A DNA stretch of 64,000 nt, from contig OY986439.1 of the NCBI GenBank assembly GCA_963920525.1, positions 46,722,982-46,786,981 on the forward strand, given 5' to 3'. Positions 42,881 through 55,664 of this stretch are shown here, in pieces. Made by a program: the position numbers and the translations under genes. Below the pieces are notes generated by a model. It saw only the letters and a list, made by a program, of their open reading frames with translations, was not told where the DNA came from and searched no databases. This DNA is from Dichetophora obliterata (lineage: Eukaryota; Arthropoda; Insecta; Diptera; Sciomyzidae). Numbering within the stretch: position 1 is the first letter of the stretch; every line of letters starts with the position of its first letter.

Positions 42881-45562
42881 TAAAGAAATCTGATTTGAAA
42901 TTATATAAAAATACTAGCTGATAAACGCGGTGTTACTCGAGAAGTTATATATAAATAGATTTGTTTGTGTTTAAACATTTCTTGTTTAATCTTATATAAA
43001 ACAAAGAACGGATCGTCCTATTTGAGCTTCTTTTCTTTATTATGAAATTATTGTTTTTGAGCGTTAAGCATTAAAAATAAACCTTGTTTATATTGTTTTT
43101 TAAAATAAAAACAATAAAAATATATTTTTTTTTAAATTGAAAAAAAAAACACAAAAATAATTATTTTTTTTCTATTGGTTGCCAGATGCATTATTTTAGC
43201 AAAACCACCCGCTCCCTTTTTTCACAAAAATTAATTTTTAATCGTAACTGCCGATATACTTCTTTATTTTAGAGAAAAAATTTACGCAATAAAGAAATTG
43301 TGTTGTACCAATATTAAGAAAATATATGTATCTCCTTTTGAAGAAAGTGTTTTTTTTTTTGTGTGAGAAACTATTTATAAACGCAATTTAAAGAAAAGGT
43401 TTATTAAAATTTAATAAATATTTCTCTGTTTTCGAAAGAATATGGTTGAACCTGTTATAAAGAAATATTTTCTGTTTCAGGAAAGGTGTTTTTACTGATG
43501 AGAAAATATAAATCTTTTTCATGGAAGAGAAAAGTATTCTCTGGAGCAAAGTCAATACCATTTTTCTCTAAATATGATGCCTTTTTTTCTTATATTTTGA
43601 GAAATTTTTTTCTGAGTGTTAAATATCATATGCGTTCCTAGAAGTCTTTTGTACTCAATGTAAATACCTGGCTACGGGCCTGATTTCACATGTTAAAATT
43701 AAATTTTAATCATTTTCATTCATTAATATTTGATTTTCGATCTTATTGAAATTTTTTTAGGCAATTGTGGGGAAAAATGTCAAGTAGTTAAATACATACT
43801 ATCTATGTATCACATTAATGCTTGTTCACTTTTCATGCATTATAAATCAAATAAACTGAAACAGAAACAGAATATTTGCTGGACCAAAAACTTTAAATTA
43901 TTAACAACGAACTGCAATCAATTTGACCAAAATTACGACATATAACTACAAAATGCCAACTTACGCACACTTAGGCACACAATCATACTCACACTCAAAC
44001 ACTTCCATGCAAGAACGCTTTGTGACAAATGAAATCTTAATTCACTCGGTTGAATCCATCCGATGGCGGATGTTTTGGGTAATAATAATTTCTTAATCAC
44101 ACAACAATGTGTTGCAGCAGAAGGATATAAATACCAACAAAACCAAAGAGAATGCATTACAGTACAAAGAACCGCTTCGAAGGAGTAGACAGACAATGAA
44201 CGAAGGATGAATGGAAGGATGACTTCGGGAAGCAAGTAGGAGGATAATCAACAACAAAAAACAACAACACTTTGCAGGCTGTTGTCGTTGACACTGTTGA
44301 GTGAGTTCAATGAATGAATGGTATGCAGTCGGAAATTTTGACAAACTGCTTGTCATTCTTTGAAGTGCCATTTTCCGAAAACACCTCATTGCGATCAAGT
44401 TATTTTGGGTTGTTGTTTAAAATGTTTTTGTTTTTGTTTTTGTTGTTCTTGTTACTTTTGTTGTCATGTTGGTGGTGGTGGTGGTGTTGTCCTAAAATGG
44501 CATTTTGAGTGTTAAGGAAAATAGAGCAGCACTTGAATTGCAAATACTTACATCTATATTAATTCCGATTATCTATAAGTAAAGCTGCGAACTACCACTG
44601 ACCACACTAGTTGAAGAGCTACTTAATTGAAATATTTTATATAATGAAATTAGTTTAGAGGAGAGTTAGAAGATAATTTTATTGATTTTCTTAAAAATTG
44701 GTTAAAACTTTGGTTAAATTCTGATATATGATATTGTATTTGTAATTTAAAATTTTTTTTAAAGAAACACGACATAAATTTTTTTATTATTGCAGTGTCG
44801 TGTATCATTCTGTAAGCATCAAACAGTAAAGCAATGTGTTATCCTTCATGAAAATATGCACACTTAAACATTTCAACATTTGAACACATTTGAACACTTG
44901 ATGAGCATTTAAATGTATTCAGATTTGAATCAAACTGCATCGTTAATATAAATACTTTATTACTGACCTTACATAAAGCTTAAGGATGTAAATTGAAATA
45001 TCAGTATTATTTGTTGTTTTTATTTTTATAATACCATAAACTGAATATATTTAACATTACATTGGTTTTTAATGGCAAAATATTTCCACACATACACATA
45101 AAATAATTTATTCGTCACAATCAAAGATTCCCTTTACCTTGTATAAATACGACCATTACAAGTATTGCGAGTATAAGAGATGTATACGAGTTTGTATGTA
45201 TATTTATATTTAAATGAGAGATTAAATTATTGCTTCGTTTATATAGTATGTGTGCTTCTATTTGTGATAAAATTTATCTACAACTAGGTAGGAAAAATTA
45301 CAAAATGTGTTAAATGTTACATATTAAGAATAAAATCAAACAAACATTATTTGCATAACTATTTACTGAAAAATTAATCACTTAGCAAAATCGATTCTGA
45401 GCTTTTAAAAATGTTGCTTTACATTTTCATCTTTGAAAACTAGTTAAATATACCAAAAGATATAGTAATGTGTTGTATTTTACTGTATAACAAAAAAAGG
45501 AAAAATTAAAATACTTGGCACAAGTTCTTGTGGACATATAAGATATGGCAAAGCGTGCTATA
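42881..45562. other. AT-rich spacer, nothing firm
   Basis: At 42,914 ACTAGCTGATAAACGCGGTG resembles ends of common insect repeats but is too short to assign. Less AT-rich sequence at 43,930-44,510 holds overlapping open stretches on both strands without motifs. Confidence 0.3.
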
Positions 45563-46170
45563 TCTTCTAGTATATAAAAATCTCGTTTCACGGTGTTTGT
45601 TACAGAACTCCTCCGAAAGGGTTCGACCGATTTTTATGAAATTTTGTACGTATATTTGGTAGGTATGAGAATAGGTTGTAAAGTATATTTCACCCTTCTT
45701 GCCACAGTGGGCGTGGCACCCCATACCACCCAAATTTACGATATCAAATATCTTTGGAGTTAAAAGCCGCTTAGCCTCGGAATTCGGTATTCGACCACAA
45801 TTTACACGTGCCGCTTCGCTGATAACATTTTATGGGAGTTCGACAAGGTGGCGTGGCACCTCCCATACAACCTAAATTTGCGATATCGAAAAGCTTTTGA
45901 GTTATAGGCCGCACAGCTTCGGAATTCAGTATTCGAACTCAATTTACACATGCAGTTTTACTGATAATTTTGTATGGCGTTGGAAAAGGGGCCGTACCAC
46001 ATCCCATACAACCTAAATTTGAGAAATTCAACAGCTTTTGAGTTATAGGTCGCACAGCCATGGAAGTCAGTATTCGACCATAATTTACATATACAGTATC
46101 ACTGATAACATTTTATTCGCGTTTGGCAACGGGACCGCTGCAGCTACGCGCCGGGCTTAAGCCAGTAATA
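45563..46170 (+). mobile_element. Helitron/DINE-like element, compact copy with three tandem units
   Basis: It starts TCTTCTAGTATATAAAAATC and contains GAACTCCTCCGAAAGGGTTC and GACCGATTTTTATGAAATTT, then three units of about 138 bp (GTGGCACC or GTACCAC, CCCATACAACC, AATTTGCGATATCGAA, GGCCGCACAGC) at about 45,704, 45,843 and 45,980. It ends in a short palindrome GGGCTTAAGCC followed by AGTAATA, consistent with the hairpin-plus-short-tail 3' end of Helitron-type elements. No Rep/helicase is encoded. It directly abuts the foldback element. Confidence 0.6.
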
Positions 46171-46687
46171 TATATATAAGAGGCAAGCACGCTGCTTCGT
46201 ATTCAATATCTCTCAAACTGTTAGCCTGAAAGTATGCACTTCTTAATACATAAAAGGCAAGCATGCTGCTCCTCACCCAGTATTTCTCAAATTATAATTA
46301 TTTTATGTCAGAAAAGTAATTTTACAAGACACACTATTCTCAAAAATGTTAAGCCTGAAAGTATGCACAGAAAATATATTTGACACTTATAAGTGACAAT
46401 ATTGGGCTCTTACAATAGTACGTTTTTGATCTAACCACCACTTTTTTTCATCTTTTTATAAAAAAGTTATGACGAATTTAATGAAATTGTTTTGAGTCGA
46501 TTTGAGTCGATTGTACCAAAAAATATAATTGTATCAACTGCAAAACGACACTTGAGTTGCTACGTATATGATGGTTGCAAGGCCAGTTTGTAAAGTTGTG
46601 TATGAATATGATTGCTACCAAACTCGACTTTTTGCATTATTACACTCGAACTAATTTTTCAACACTGCTTCAATACGTAAAGTGTTA

Positions 46688-47356
46688 CACTCAATAAATT
46701 TATTAGTAAAATTTCTACGAATGATATTCGTAAACAAAATATTCGTACAATATAAAAAAGTATTTTTATTGTGATATCTTTACGAATTCATTCGTAAAAT
46801 CTTTCTAATGCCTGATGTAGTATCTAGGAAATATATTTTTTTTTTATACTAATGCTATTCGTAAACAAAAATAAATCAATTCTTATTAGTGCATTGTACG
46901 AATGATTGTGTACATAGGAATAATAATATTCGTAAATTTGTCGTACGAAAAATTTCGTAATTTTTTTCATTACATTCGTAGTATTTACTAATGCTTTCGT
47001 ACTATCTACAAATGAAAAATAATATTAGTAGATACAATTCATTCGTAAGCTGACCGTACGAGTTATTAGTAAAATGTACGAATTATTAGTAGAGTTTAAA
47101 AAATTGAAAACCGAAATCGTCCAGCCTTGTTTGTAGAACATCTACAGAAAATAAGGAACTGTATGATTATCAAGTGATTGTAGCTTACTGTAGAGAGTCG
47201 CCCGTAAACTAAAGAGCCGAGGTTCAAATCCCAGCTCAGACAGAAATGTTTTTTGGCTGGTTTTTACGAATAAAATATTGTGGCTGAAAACTACGAATAA
47301 AATTCGTAGAATGGACGCTGTTGTTAGTAATATTTACACACAAATATTTTTGAGTG
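46688..47356. mobile_element. TA-flanked MITE (669 bp) in the left foldback arm, rich in ACGAAT/ATTCGT
   Basis: The ends CACTCAATAAATTTATTAGT and, reversed, CACTCAAAAATATTTGTG are bordered by TA (46,686-46,687, 47,357-47,358). Alignment of the two foldback arms independently fixes these borders. About twenty ATTCGT/ACGAAT words are scattered through it. Confidence 0.8.
47173..47245 (+). tRNA. tRNA-like/SINE-like sequence inside the MITE
   Basis: A perfect B box (GGTTCAAATCC, 47,221-47,231) lies about 40 bp after an A-box-like TAGCTTACTG. A cloverleaf is not convincing. Probably a tRNA-derived SINE head or tRNA pseudogene; compare 55,150-55,200. Confidence 0.3.
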
Positions 47357-47680
47357 TATTTAAAGTGGTACATTTGTACTTTGCGAAAATCAATCTTTAA
47401 AAAGAGAAAAAGTGCTTTCGGCAAAAGACTCCAAAAAGGAAGTGTGCGGATGACCTGTCGTAGGACAAGCTTTTATACTAGTCTATATATATGCTTAGAT
47501 TTTCGAATTAGTTCAATCGCATATAATAAGCGCGTTTTAGTTCATCACAATTAGTCCACACCAAAATTAAATTCTGGCCAAATATTAAAAATTATTTCTA
47601 ATAAAAATATGTATTGAAATTTAATGCTAAGTTCGTATCAATTTTATATACTGATTTTGTATTAAAAATTAATTATAATA

Positions 47681-47865
47681 TTAACCATAGTATCAAATTA
47701 ATTCCAAAGGGCATAAAATTTTGTTGTTATATTTGAATTGTTTTGAAATATAATACAGTGTGTCTTAAAAATTAAATACTGTATTCACCATAGTATTGAA
47801 TTGATTCCAAGGGTACAAAATATCGTTGTTATATTTGAACTGTATTAAAATGTAAAACATAATTA
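47681..47865. repeat. diverged tandem duplication, ~102-bp unit
   Basis: ACCATAGTATYRAATT, GATTCCAARGG and GTTGTTATATTTGAA recur about 102 bp apart. Confidence 0.6.
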
Positions 47866-48623
47866 ATTGGAAAGCTTTGTAATCAATTCAGAAGTATTAA
47901 ATTTACTACTTTTTGTATTAAAAATCTCTGTAATACTTTGCTTGTATTAAAATTTATTCCAAGATTTCTAACCGTGTAGCTAGATTTCGATTTTTTACTG
48001 TATAGTCTGCTATTTTTAAAGTTAATCAGTAAATCAGCAGAAGTTAGGTTTTTAAAATAGGTATCAAATTAAATTGTATTGTATCATTGCAATACTAATG
48101 TTTTTCTTTTTTTCCTTAATTTTAATATGCATTTCTGTCTTAATTATAATGCAAATTTTAATAGTCCTACTTATGTTTAATCTTTAGCTATTATTTACGT
48201 TTGCCAACTCAGCAATTGTTTGTACCATTTCTGAACGTATTTTATGAGACGAAAGCTTTAGAGTACTGCAAATTTTCCAAATAAATAAAAAACAAAAAAA
48301 AAAAAAATCAATAAACAAATCAAGCTAAGTTCCTTATCAAAAGAAACAAATCAATAAAAGTCTTAATACTTCGTTCACGTCAACTTAATAAGGCAAATGC
48401 TATTGTTTTTCATTGTCTCAGTTAGTCAATTAATCAGTCAAATCTATCAATCTTTTATGCCGATGTAAATCAATTGCAATTATCACGCCTTACTTTTTTA
48501 TTCAGAAACCGCAATTTTACCATAAACACACACTCACACACATACACACAGAAACACATACGCACATTGAAATGAATCATCCCAGTAGTCCAAAGGGATC
48601 CATTTCGAATTCGAGACGTACTT

Positions 48624-48815
48624 ACTTCTTCGTATATTTTATCTGCAACGGATTGCGTTTCGCATCCGGAACTGATCCTTTTTGTATGAAATTCCTCTCA
48701 AAAACACGAATAGCTTTTTCCACTTATTTGGATACTTCTCGGATTAGGAATGATCTTACGATATGAATCCGTTTTGGGTATGTTATGGTAAATGCTGAGT
48801 GCACTAAGATTTTCA
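48624..48815 (-). other. candidate exon fragment in the foldback core (speculative)
   Basis: The minus strand has an open frame of about 60 codons (includes SCFERNFIQKGSVPDAKRNP and LQIKYTKK) ending exactly at a strong splice-donor string GAAGTAAGTAC, with a possible CTCAG acceptor near 48,815. Its composition is less AT-rich than its surroundings. No family recognised, so this may be chance or a captured host exon. Confidence 0.2.
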
Positions 48816-49585
48816 CTAGCACTAAAATCTATTGAAAGAAATTATATTTTTCACTATATTTTTCTTACCAGCTTAGTGATAGTGAAACATCTCTTAATTG
48901 AAATGATAGTGTTATATTGTTGCACTCTAACTAAAATTAGTGGTAATTACTAAATCTCTACTGCACTCAAATAGTGCAAAATTTGAGCAGTCACTACATG
49001 AAAGCTGCAATTAATAGTGCTTCCACTCAACTTTCAAATATGACTGATTTTGAAACTATTTCAGTCAGACTCGAACTAAAAAAATTTATAATTATGAAGA
49101 ACTATTTTTCGAGCTTTAGGTCAGATATGTTTATGAAGAAAACAACAACAACACCTTTGATTCAGCATCACTAAGCTACGATCAGATAGACAGTTTATAT
49201 CAAATTGGTGTAATTTAAAATAATAGTTTTATGAAAGTTTTCAATATATAGTTACAATCAGATTCTTTCCAAACAAATTTTAAAGTAAAACGATTGAAAA
49301 AAGTTTGAAAACAAATTTTTGACATTCATCTTATGTCTTTTATTAATTAACTAGTCCTACGACAGGTCCTCCGCACACTTCCTTTTTGGAGCCATTTGCC
49401 GAAAGCTTTTTTTTTCTTTTTGTAAAGCTTGATTTTTCATTCAATTGATTTTTAAAAAATACAAATGTATAGCTTCAAATAAAACTTAACGTATTGAAGC
49501 AGTATTAAAAAATTAGTTCAAGTGCAAAAAGTCGAGTTTGGTAACAATCATATTCATACACAACTTTACAAACAAGCCTTGCAAC

Positions 49586-51032
49586 CAGTAGCGTAACTTT
49601 ATTTTGTGCGCCCGCCCGCAGGTTTCTAAAAGCGCCCTGCTTTTTACTTTTAGAGTAAAACTGTGTTATTACTAGATTACTAGAAGCGTAGAAGAAAACA
49701 AGAGAATTCTTGACAAACAAAAAAAGAAAACAAAAAGAGACTTTTTTAATTCAATGGTCATATGATGATCATCATTTATTACAACAGTTATATTTTAAAA
49801 ATATCTTATTTTATATATTTTATTTTAATAGAATTTATTAAAAAAAGCAATAACGTAAAAAATACTTTTTATAATATCAAATATAATAAAATTTATAAGA
49901 TTTTATCACAAAACAGGTAAAAAAGTGTCACATATTAATGCTTTAAAAAAGTAAACAAACTTAATGATTGAATAAACGGGACCAATAATTTTTTATGGAT
50001 GGAATGATAAGTTTCAGATGTTTAGTTGAAATGTTTTTTGTTTGACGTTACCTGTTAACTAAAGAATTTGCTAACGTCACAAAATATGACCAACTGACTG
50101 ATTCAAATAACGTCAGTAGCTGACTTGCTGAAAATATGAAAGCAAATGGGTAAATCGACTCCGACCAAAATCGAATTTTGCCAAACAAAGACGACTTTTG
50201 CTCACAATATTTGGCCAAAAAAAGAAAGAGTGATCGTAGAGCTATGAAAATTCGCACGAATATCTTTAAAGACAAAATTAAGAAATCTTGGAAAAGTTAC
50301 ACAAATCCGACCTCTGCCACACCAACTTCCCATGTAAACGAAACCCATTTTTGCCTGAAACTTCATTAGGTCTTGTCTCAAAACAACGAAATTTGCTACA
50401 TAAATTTCTTAGATGATTAATTATATTTTAGTAACTCAACCTTGGAAAATACTACCCACTCAAATTGACAACTTTTTTGTTCATATTTGTAAGCTTTTTT
50501 GATTACAGCAAGGACATTTTAAAAATTGAGTTGTTTTGTGTTTTTAAATAAGTATAATTTTGAAAAATAATCAGCTGCCATGTATCAAATATATCTTACA
50601 TTTTAACTAAATAGGTCACCTTAAAAAAATGTATATATCTTCCGTATTAGCAAGAATTTTTATTTTTTTTTTATTTGGTGTAACGCAGGTCTAATGAAGT
50701 TTTTGTGAAGTAAAACTTCCCAAAATTATTTTAACTTTTTAAAAATTGAATATTTAAAAATTTGTGTCCCGCTTTTAGTGTTTACTTTTATGGTAAACTT
50801 AAAACCATATTTTAAAAATGTAAACAAAAACAGCTTTATTTTGATATAAAAAGAGATAAATATAATTTGAATAACAAGAAAAATGTAATTTTAAAAAATG
50901 CAATCTGGAAATATATTAGATTTTTGGCCGCTTATTTTATACTGTGCGTCGTTCTCCACTTTATCATTTTCATCAGGAACTTGAAGGCGCCCATGACTTG
51001 CGGGCTCTGCGGGCCCGCTTTTTACGCCACTG
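49586..51032. mobile_element. hAT element (1447 bp) in the right foldback arm
   Basis: The ends CAGTAGCGTAACTTT and, reversed, CAGTGGCGTAAAAAG have a perfect 8-bp duplication CTTGCAAC (49,578-49,585 and 51,033-51,040). CAGTGGCGTA is a frequent hAT terminus. GCGCCC/GGGCGC strings lie just inside both ends. No transposase inside. Confidence 0.92.
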
Positions 51033-51403
51033 CTTGCAACCATTATATACGTAGCAGCTCAGATGTCGTTTGATGGCTGATACAATTATATTTTTTGGCA
51101 AAAGAATTTCATTAAATTCGTTATAAATTTTTTATAAAAGAATTACAGAAAGAGGTAGTTAGATCAAAAACGTATTACTGTAAAAACCCAATATCAATTT
51201 CTACGCATACTTGCAGGCTGAACATATTTGAGAACAATATGTCTTGTAAAAGTATCTTACTCTCAAAAAATAATTACAGTTTGAGAAATACTGTGTGCGA
51301 AGTGGCATGCTTGCCTTTTATGTGTTAAGATGTGCATACTTTCGGGCTGAACAGTTTGAGAGATATTGGGCATGGAGCAGCGTTCTTGCCTTTTATATAT
51401 TGA

Positions 51404-52316
51404 GACAATAATAATGCAATCTCTGCATGCACAAAAAAAAATATAAAACAAATCTGTTGATAAGAATGGACATATTAGACGTTCCTCGGAGAAATAAAAT
51501 AAGCGATTCTAATTTCGAAAAGCTTGTTTTGCTTAAAGCAAAAATTTGTAAGCATATTTTTTTTGTTTTACTTAATTTTTTTCTATTACACTAAGAAAAG
51601 CATAGACACACACAAATTTATGTGTATCATTTAAACTGTTTCCATTTTCTTTCAATTAAGTGAAAACTTTCTGTGTTTTACGACTGTAAATGCTGGTATT
51701 TTTTTGCACTGTTAATTTGATAAAAAAAACTGCACTAAGCTGTAGATTTTTTTTTTCACTATTCTTATATGAATTTGAGTGAAAAATTTTCACTATCACT
51801 ATCACTCATTTATAGTGAGGCTTTTATTTTTCAATTCATCAGTAAAAGTAGTATAAGATAGAGAATAATTTTACACTATCAGTACATGTAAGCTAAAACT
51901 GCAAAAAACTACGCACATCTCTGGTATTTTATTTGAAATGCAGCTTAATAAAAAATTAGAAAATATCTTGTGTACGGGTATCCTATAGTCACATGTAACT
52001 TGTTCAATCATCATAATTATTTAAAAATTCAAAAAAGTAGTTATATTCGGTGTGAAGAACAATGATGTAAGGTAAAATTATTTAAAAAAAGAATAAAAGA
52101 CTGTAATGCGCAGAAATTCATTGAAAATCAAAGGAAGATTTCATCATAACAACTTGAAAACTGCGTTTTATGTTAACGTTCTGACCATTCTTTTGACGGA
52201 TTTGTATCGGGTTCGAGACGGGTCCGTCAAAACATATAAATCTGAACTCCGCGCTGAATGACTCATAACGGGCTTAAAACGGATCCGCATCCGCTAATTG
52301 GGATACCGTGTCCGTA
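51404..52316. other. AT-rich spacer
   Basis: At 51,630-51,910 short strings such as GCACTAAG and TTTTCACTA recur and recall 48,786-49,080 in the foldback core. No gene seen. Confidence 0.3.
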
Positions 52317-54551
52317 CACCGAAAAAAATGTGCGGAGTTAACCCAAGTTTTTTATGAGTCAAAAGAGTTTTTGAGAAGTTAATAACGTTTTGTCGCCGTA
52401 AAACGCAAAATGAATTACATAAATTTTTTTTTTTGTTAATATAAAAATTTTTTTGCTTGATACAACTCATTTTCAAAGCTTGGAGTAAATTAAAAGCAGT
52501 TTCAAATTAACCCTGCATCTTCTCCGAACATTTGTTCTTTTAACTCCATTAAAACTTATTGCAACCATCTATGAAGAACGTCTTTGTATTTTAAAGCTAA
52601 AACGGAGTTATTTTTAGCACGAAACAGAGTCTGCTCGAGCAAATATTTCCGTTTGTTCGTTTTACTTTGAATGAAGAGAAAGTACTCAAATATTTTAACA
52701 AGCAAATCAAGTGTGCTGTTAGAATGAAGTGTTGCATAATGATAAAAAAGGGCCGTTTTTACTATTGCGAGTTATATGTTTTCGTTATCTTTATTATGCG
52801 GTTATTTGATATAGAGTGTACAATTTTTCGAGTCTCGTCACGAAAATTTTTTTTTAATCTCGTCACGAAAAAATGTGTACACAAGCAATGATATTTTTTG
52901 TATGGGGACCCCCAGAAGGGTGGTAGATAGAGAGCTGGTGTGATTAGAAGAAATGTTCAATGAAAAATTCAATAGGACCAGACATTAGGCCCTCTAACGG
53001 TCTTTATATTATATTAATTATAATTATATTAATTATAATAAAAATTGTTTCATTTTGTGTTTTTTGTATCGGGATCCCCAGAAGGGTGGAAGATAGAGAA
53101 AAGGTGATTTCAAAAGAAGTGTTAAGGGGGAAAAATTAATAGGACCAGCTCATATATTGATCCCCCTAGGGGTTAAAGATGTTTTGATATGAATTATAAA
53201 AGCCATTTTTAAAAATTTTTTGTATGGGGACTAGCACAATAGATCACCTTAGGTGAATTTTTCCTCGTTATCTCGTAAATATCAAATCACGGACATATTC
53301 CGCATACATCGCAAACTATTAAGACCAGTATTACTAAATGAAACACCAACCAATGACATGAAAATATTGAATAAACAGAATACTTTTTATGAAAATTTTG
53401 TATTGTATTTCGTTTGAGAAGCTATATCTATCTTTCTCTCTGTTTTTTTTTTTACAAAAATCTATCTTATTCTTTATACTGTAATTTTTTTTTAACTTGC
53501 GATGTATTTTATATAGAAAATTTTAGGAAACTAAACAATTCTATTACATTTGGTATACAACAGTTGTTTTACAATAAGTCAAGATACATACATTTTTTTA
53601 AAGGTATTTATGAGTTTTTGGAACACACTAATGTCACATATTACCATATTTTATTAACGAAACTACTTTAAACACTAATAAACAAATTTTTAATGTATTA
53701 TTTTGTACCAAATTTAATTATTCTAGCATCAATATATATCGGAATTAAGCATATTAAATTAAATGCCACTTCCATTTTTGCATTAGTATAGGAACACAAC
53801 TAACTCATCTTTTAAAAAACTTTCATAAACCTAGCGATCACCCTGTTGTTTAATCCTTACTCCATTTTGATAAATGCTTAAAAAAATATCTTTTCCCTTA
53901 TCCAACGAACAAAGCTACAGCAATCAATCGTTAAATCAGTGCAAATATTTATCCCTTTCTTTAAATATGTTAAATACAAAAATCCCTTTTTTGAAAAATT
54001 CCCCTAAAATCAATGAAATGAAACACCCTTGAAACAAATTTTGAGAGTTGCACGGAATTTAAGCTCAAAAGTAAAAATAGTTTTGTTGTATAAGAAATTA
54101 CAGAGATTCAAAATTGCCAAATCGTGGATAAGCTGCTCTGTGAGTATAAAGAATAGATTCTGTTTTCGGCGTTAACCATGTCTTTAATTTGCTTTGTATT
54201 CAATTCAAATAAGAAATAGATAAAAATAATTAAACACAAAAGAAATTACGGGTTCTTTATTTGACTCTTTTGTGGGTGAGTTTGTTTATTTTTAAAGCTT
54301 CATGCTACATTTAAATGAGTTGATTCTAGTTTTTTTTTAGTGAACTCAAAATTTAAAAATTCTCAATTCCTCAACCTTAAAACAACTCAAAATGGAGTCA
54401 GTACGACTTTTCAAGCAAAACCAATTTTTGAAGTAAATTGAACACACAAACAGAGTTTAATATAGTTTTTTCAGCTTTTCAAAATACCATGCACGAAAAG
54501 AGTTGAATTGACTCTGAATATGAATTTATTTACTCCCCTTTTTTTTGGGTG
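52317..54551. mobile_element. TA-flanked element with CACCSAAAAAAA ends (2235 bp)
   Basis: The left end CACCGAAAAAAATGTGCGGA and the right end reversed CACCCAAAAAAAAGGGGAGT have TA on both sides (52,315-52,316, 54,552-54,553). The inverted match fades within about 35 bp. No coding region; a ~160-bp tandem repeat lies inside. Confidence 0.5.
52893..53240. repeat. tandem repeat, ~160-bp unit, 2.2 copies
   Basis: TTTTTTGTATSGGGAYCCCC followed by AGAAGGGTGG, GATAGAGA and AATAGGACCAG recurs at 52,893 and 53,060, with a partial third start at 53,215. Confidence 0.75.
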
Positions 54552-54553
54552 TA

Positions 54554-55664
54554 CCCATATAAATAGCAGAGGTACTTTTAAATGTTGTTTTATTGTTGAG
54601 AAAAGATTGTTCGATACTTTTTGCTCTCTTATTCACATACAACGCTATTAAAGCTATTTCTATATACTGCACTCAAAAAAATCTGCTTCCATTATATTAA
54701 GAAATTGTAGCTTCAATTCATAGGCAAAGGTTTTTCTATTTTTTATAGAAGTTTTCCCTTAATGGAGGGATTTTTAACATGATTTAATGACCTCGCGTCT
54801 TGACAAGTTTTAACTTAAATATAAGAGATGAAGATATGATCAAAGAAAAATTTTCAAAACTTGTATAAAAGCAGAAATAATTTGAAGAGAAACTGTATTG
54901 ATATCAAGTTCGCTTGCAACATTCTACAGCATGATTTCTTAAGTTGGGAAAAATATAAGTTACAATACTTTGATATTTCGTAGAAATACATATAAGTATT
55001 TATTTTTTGTGCACCACAAGTGATTAATTTAAGGATGTTAATCTTATATTTCTAGAAAAAAATGCTTTAAAATTACTTACAAAGCGAACAATTTTTAATG
55101 ATGAAAATTAAGGGGTGATTGTTTAAAAACTGTATTAGTCGGATGAATAAGTCGATGCACTTACACTAACGCGGCCGAAGTTCAAGTCTCCGGATAGTGG
55201 TAATTTTTCAATTTAGTTTAATGTTAATACTAATTATTTTAAAAATGTTTGCAGTTTTTAGTCACTATAAAGATCATAGTTAAACAGATTGCAGTTTAAA
55301 ATCTTAAAAAAGGGTTGTGTTTTTTTGCAAAAATTCCAACATTTTTCCAGGGATTCGATGAAAAATTTCTTATTTTCAGAGAAAGTTTTTCTGTTAGTTA
55401 TAGCAGTTAGATGATTAATAAACTGTAGAAAATTTCTTAATTTAAGAGAAAATGTTTCTCTTGGTCATTGCCGATGATAAATAAACGGTAGAAAGACTTA
55501 CTCAAATGTAATAAGATTTCAACACAATTGCGCTAAGTTTATTCAATTTAGCAAAATAGTTCGTAAATGATTGGATAATTTTCCTAAACTGTTTCACACT
55601 TTTGGTGTCAATTTAACGATAAATATATACTTAATTAAAGTTTTTTCTTAATGATCTTGCTATT
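54554..55664. other. AT-rich spacer with a weak B-box match
   Basis: AAGTTCAAGTCTCC at 55,178-55,191, preceded by AAGTCG and ACTAAC strings, resembles the tRNA-like sequence at 47.2 kb. TGCACTCAAAAAAATCTG at 54,668 looks like an unpaired MITE end. Confidence 0.3.

Larger units (their letters stand above)
46171..51403. mobile_element. foldback-type element (5.2 kb) with interrupted long inverted repeats
   Basis: The left arm (46,171-46,687 plus 47,357-47,466) is the inverse of the right arm (49,363-49,585 plus 51,033-51,403). Landmarks in both: AATATCTCTCAAACTGTT, GAAAGTATGCAC, AAAGGCAAGCATG, TTTTTGATCTAAC, AATATAATTGTATCA, GTTGTGTATGAATATGATTG, AAAAAGGAAGTGTGCGGA and GACCTGTCGTAGGAC. Each arm is about 620 bp after removal of its insertion. 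The core (47,467-49,362) has no transposase. The exact ends and target duplication are unclear because the left side abuts the Helitron-like repeat in an (AT)n run. Confidence 0.8.

Noticed and set aside
42914..42950. Start of another repeat element (ACTAGCTGA string)
   Set aside because: Only about 30 bp of resemblance, no second end found.
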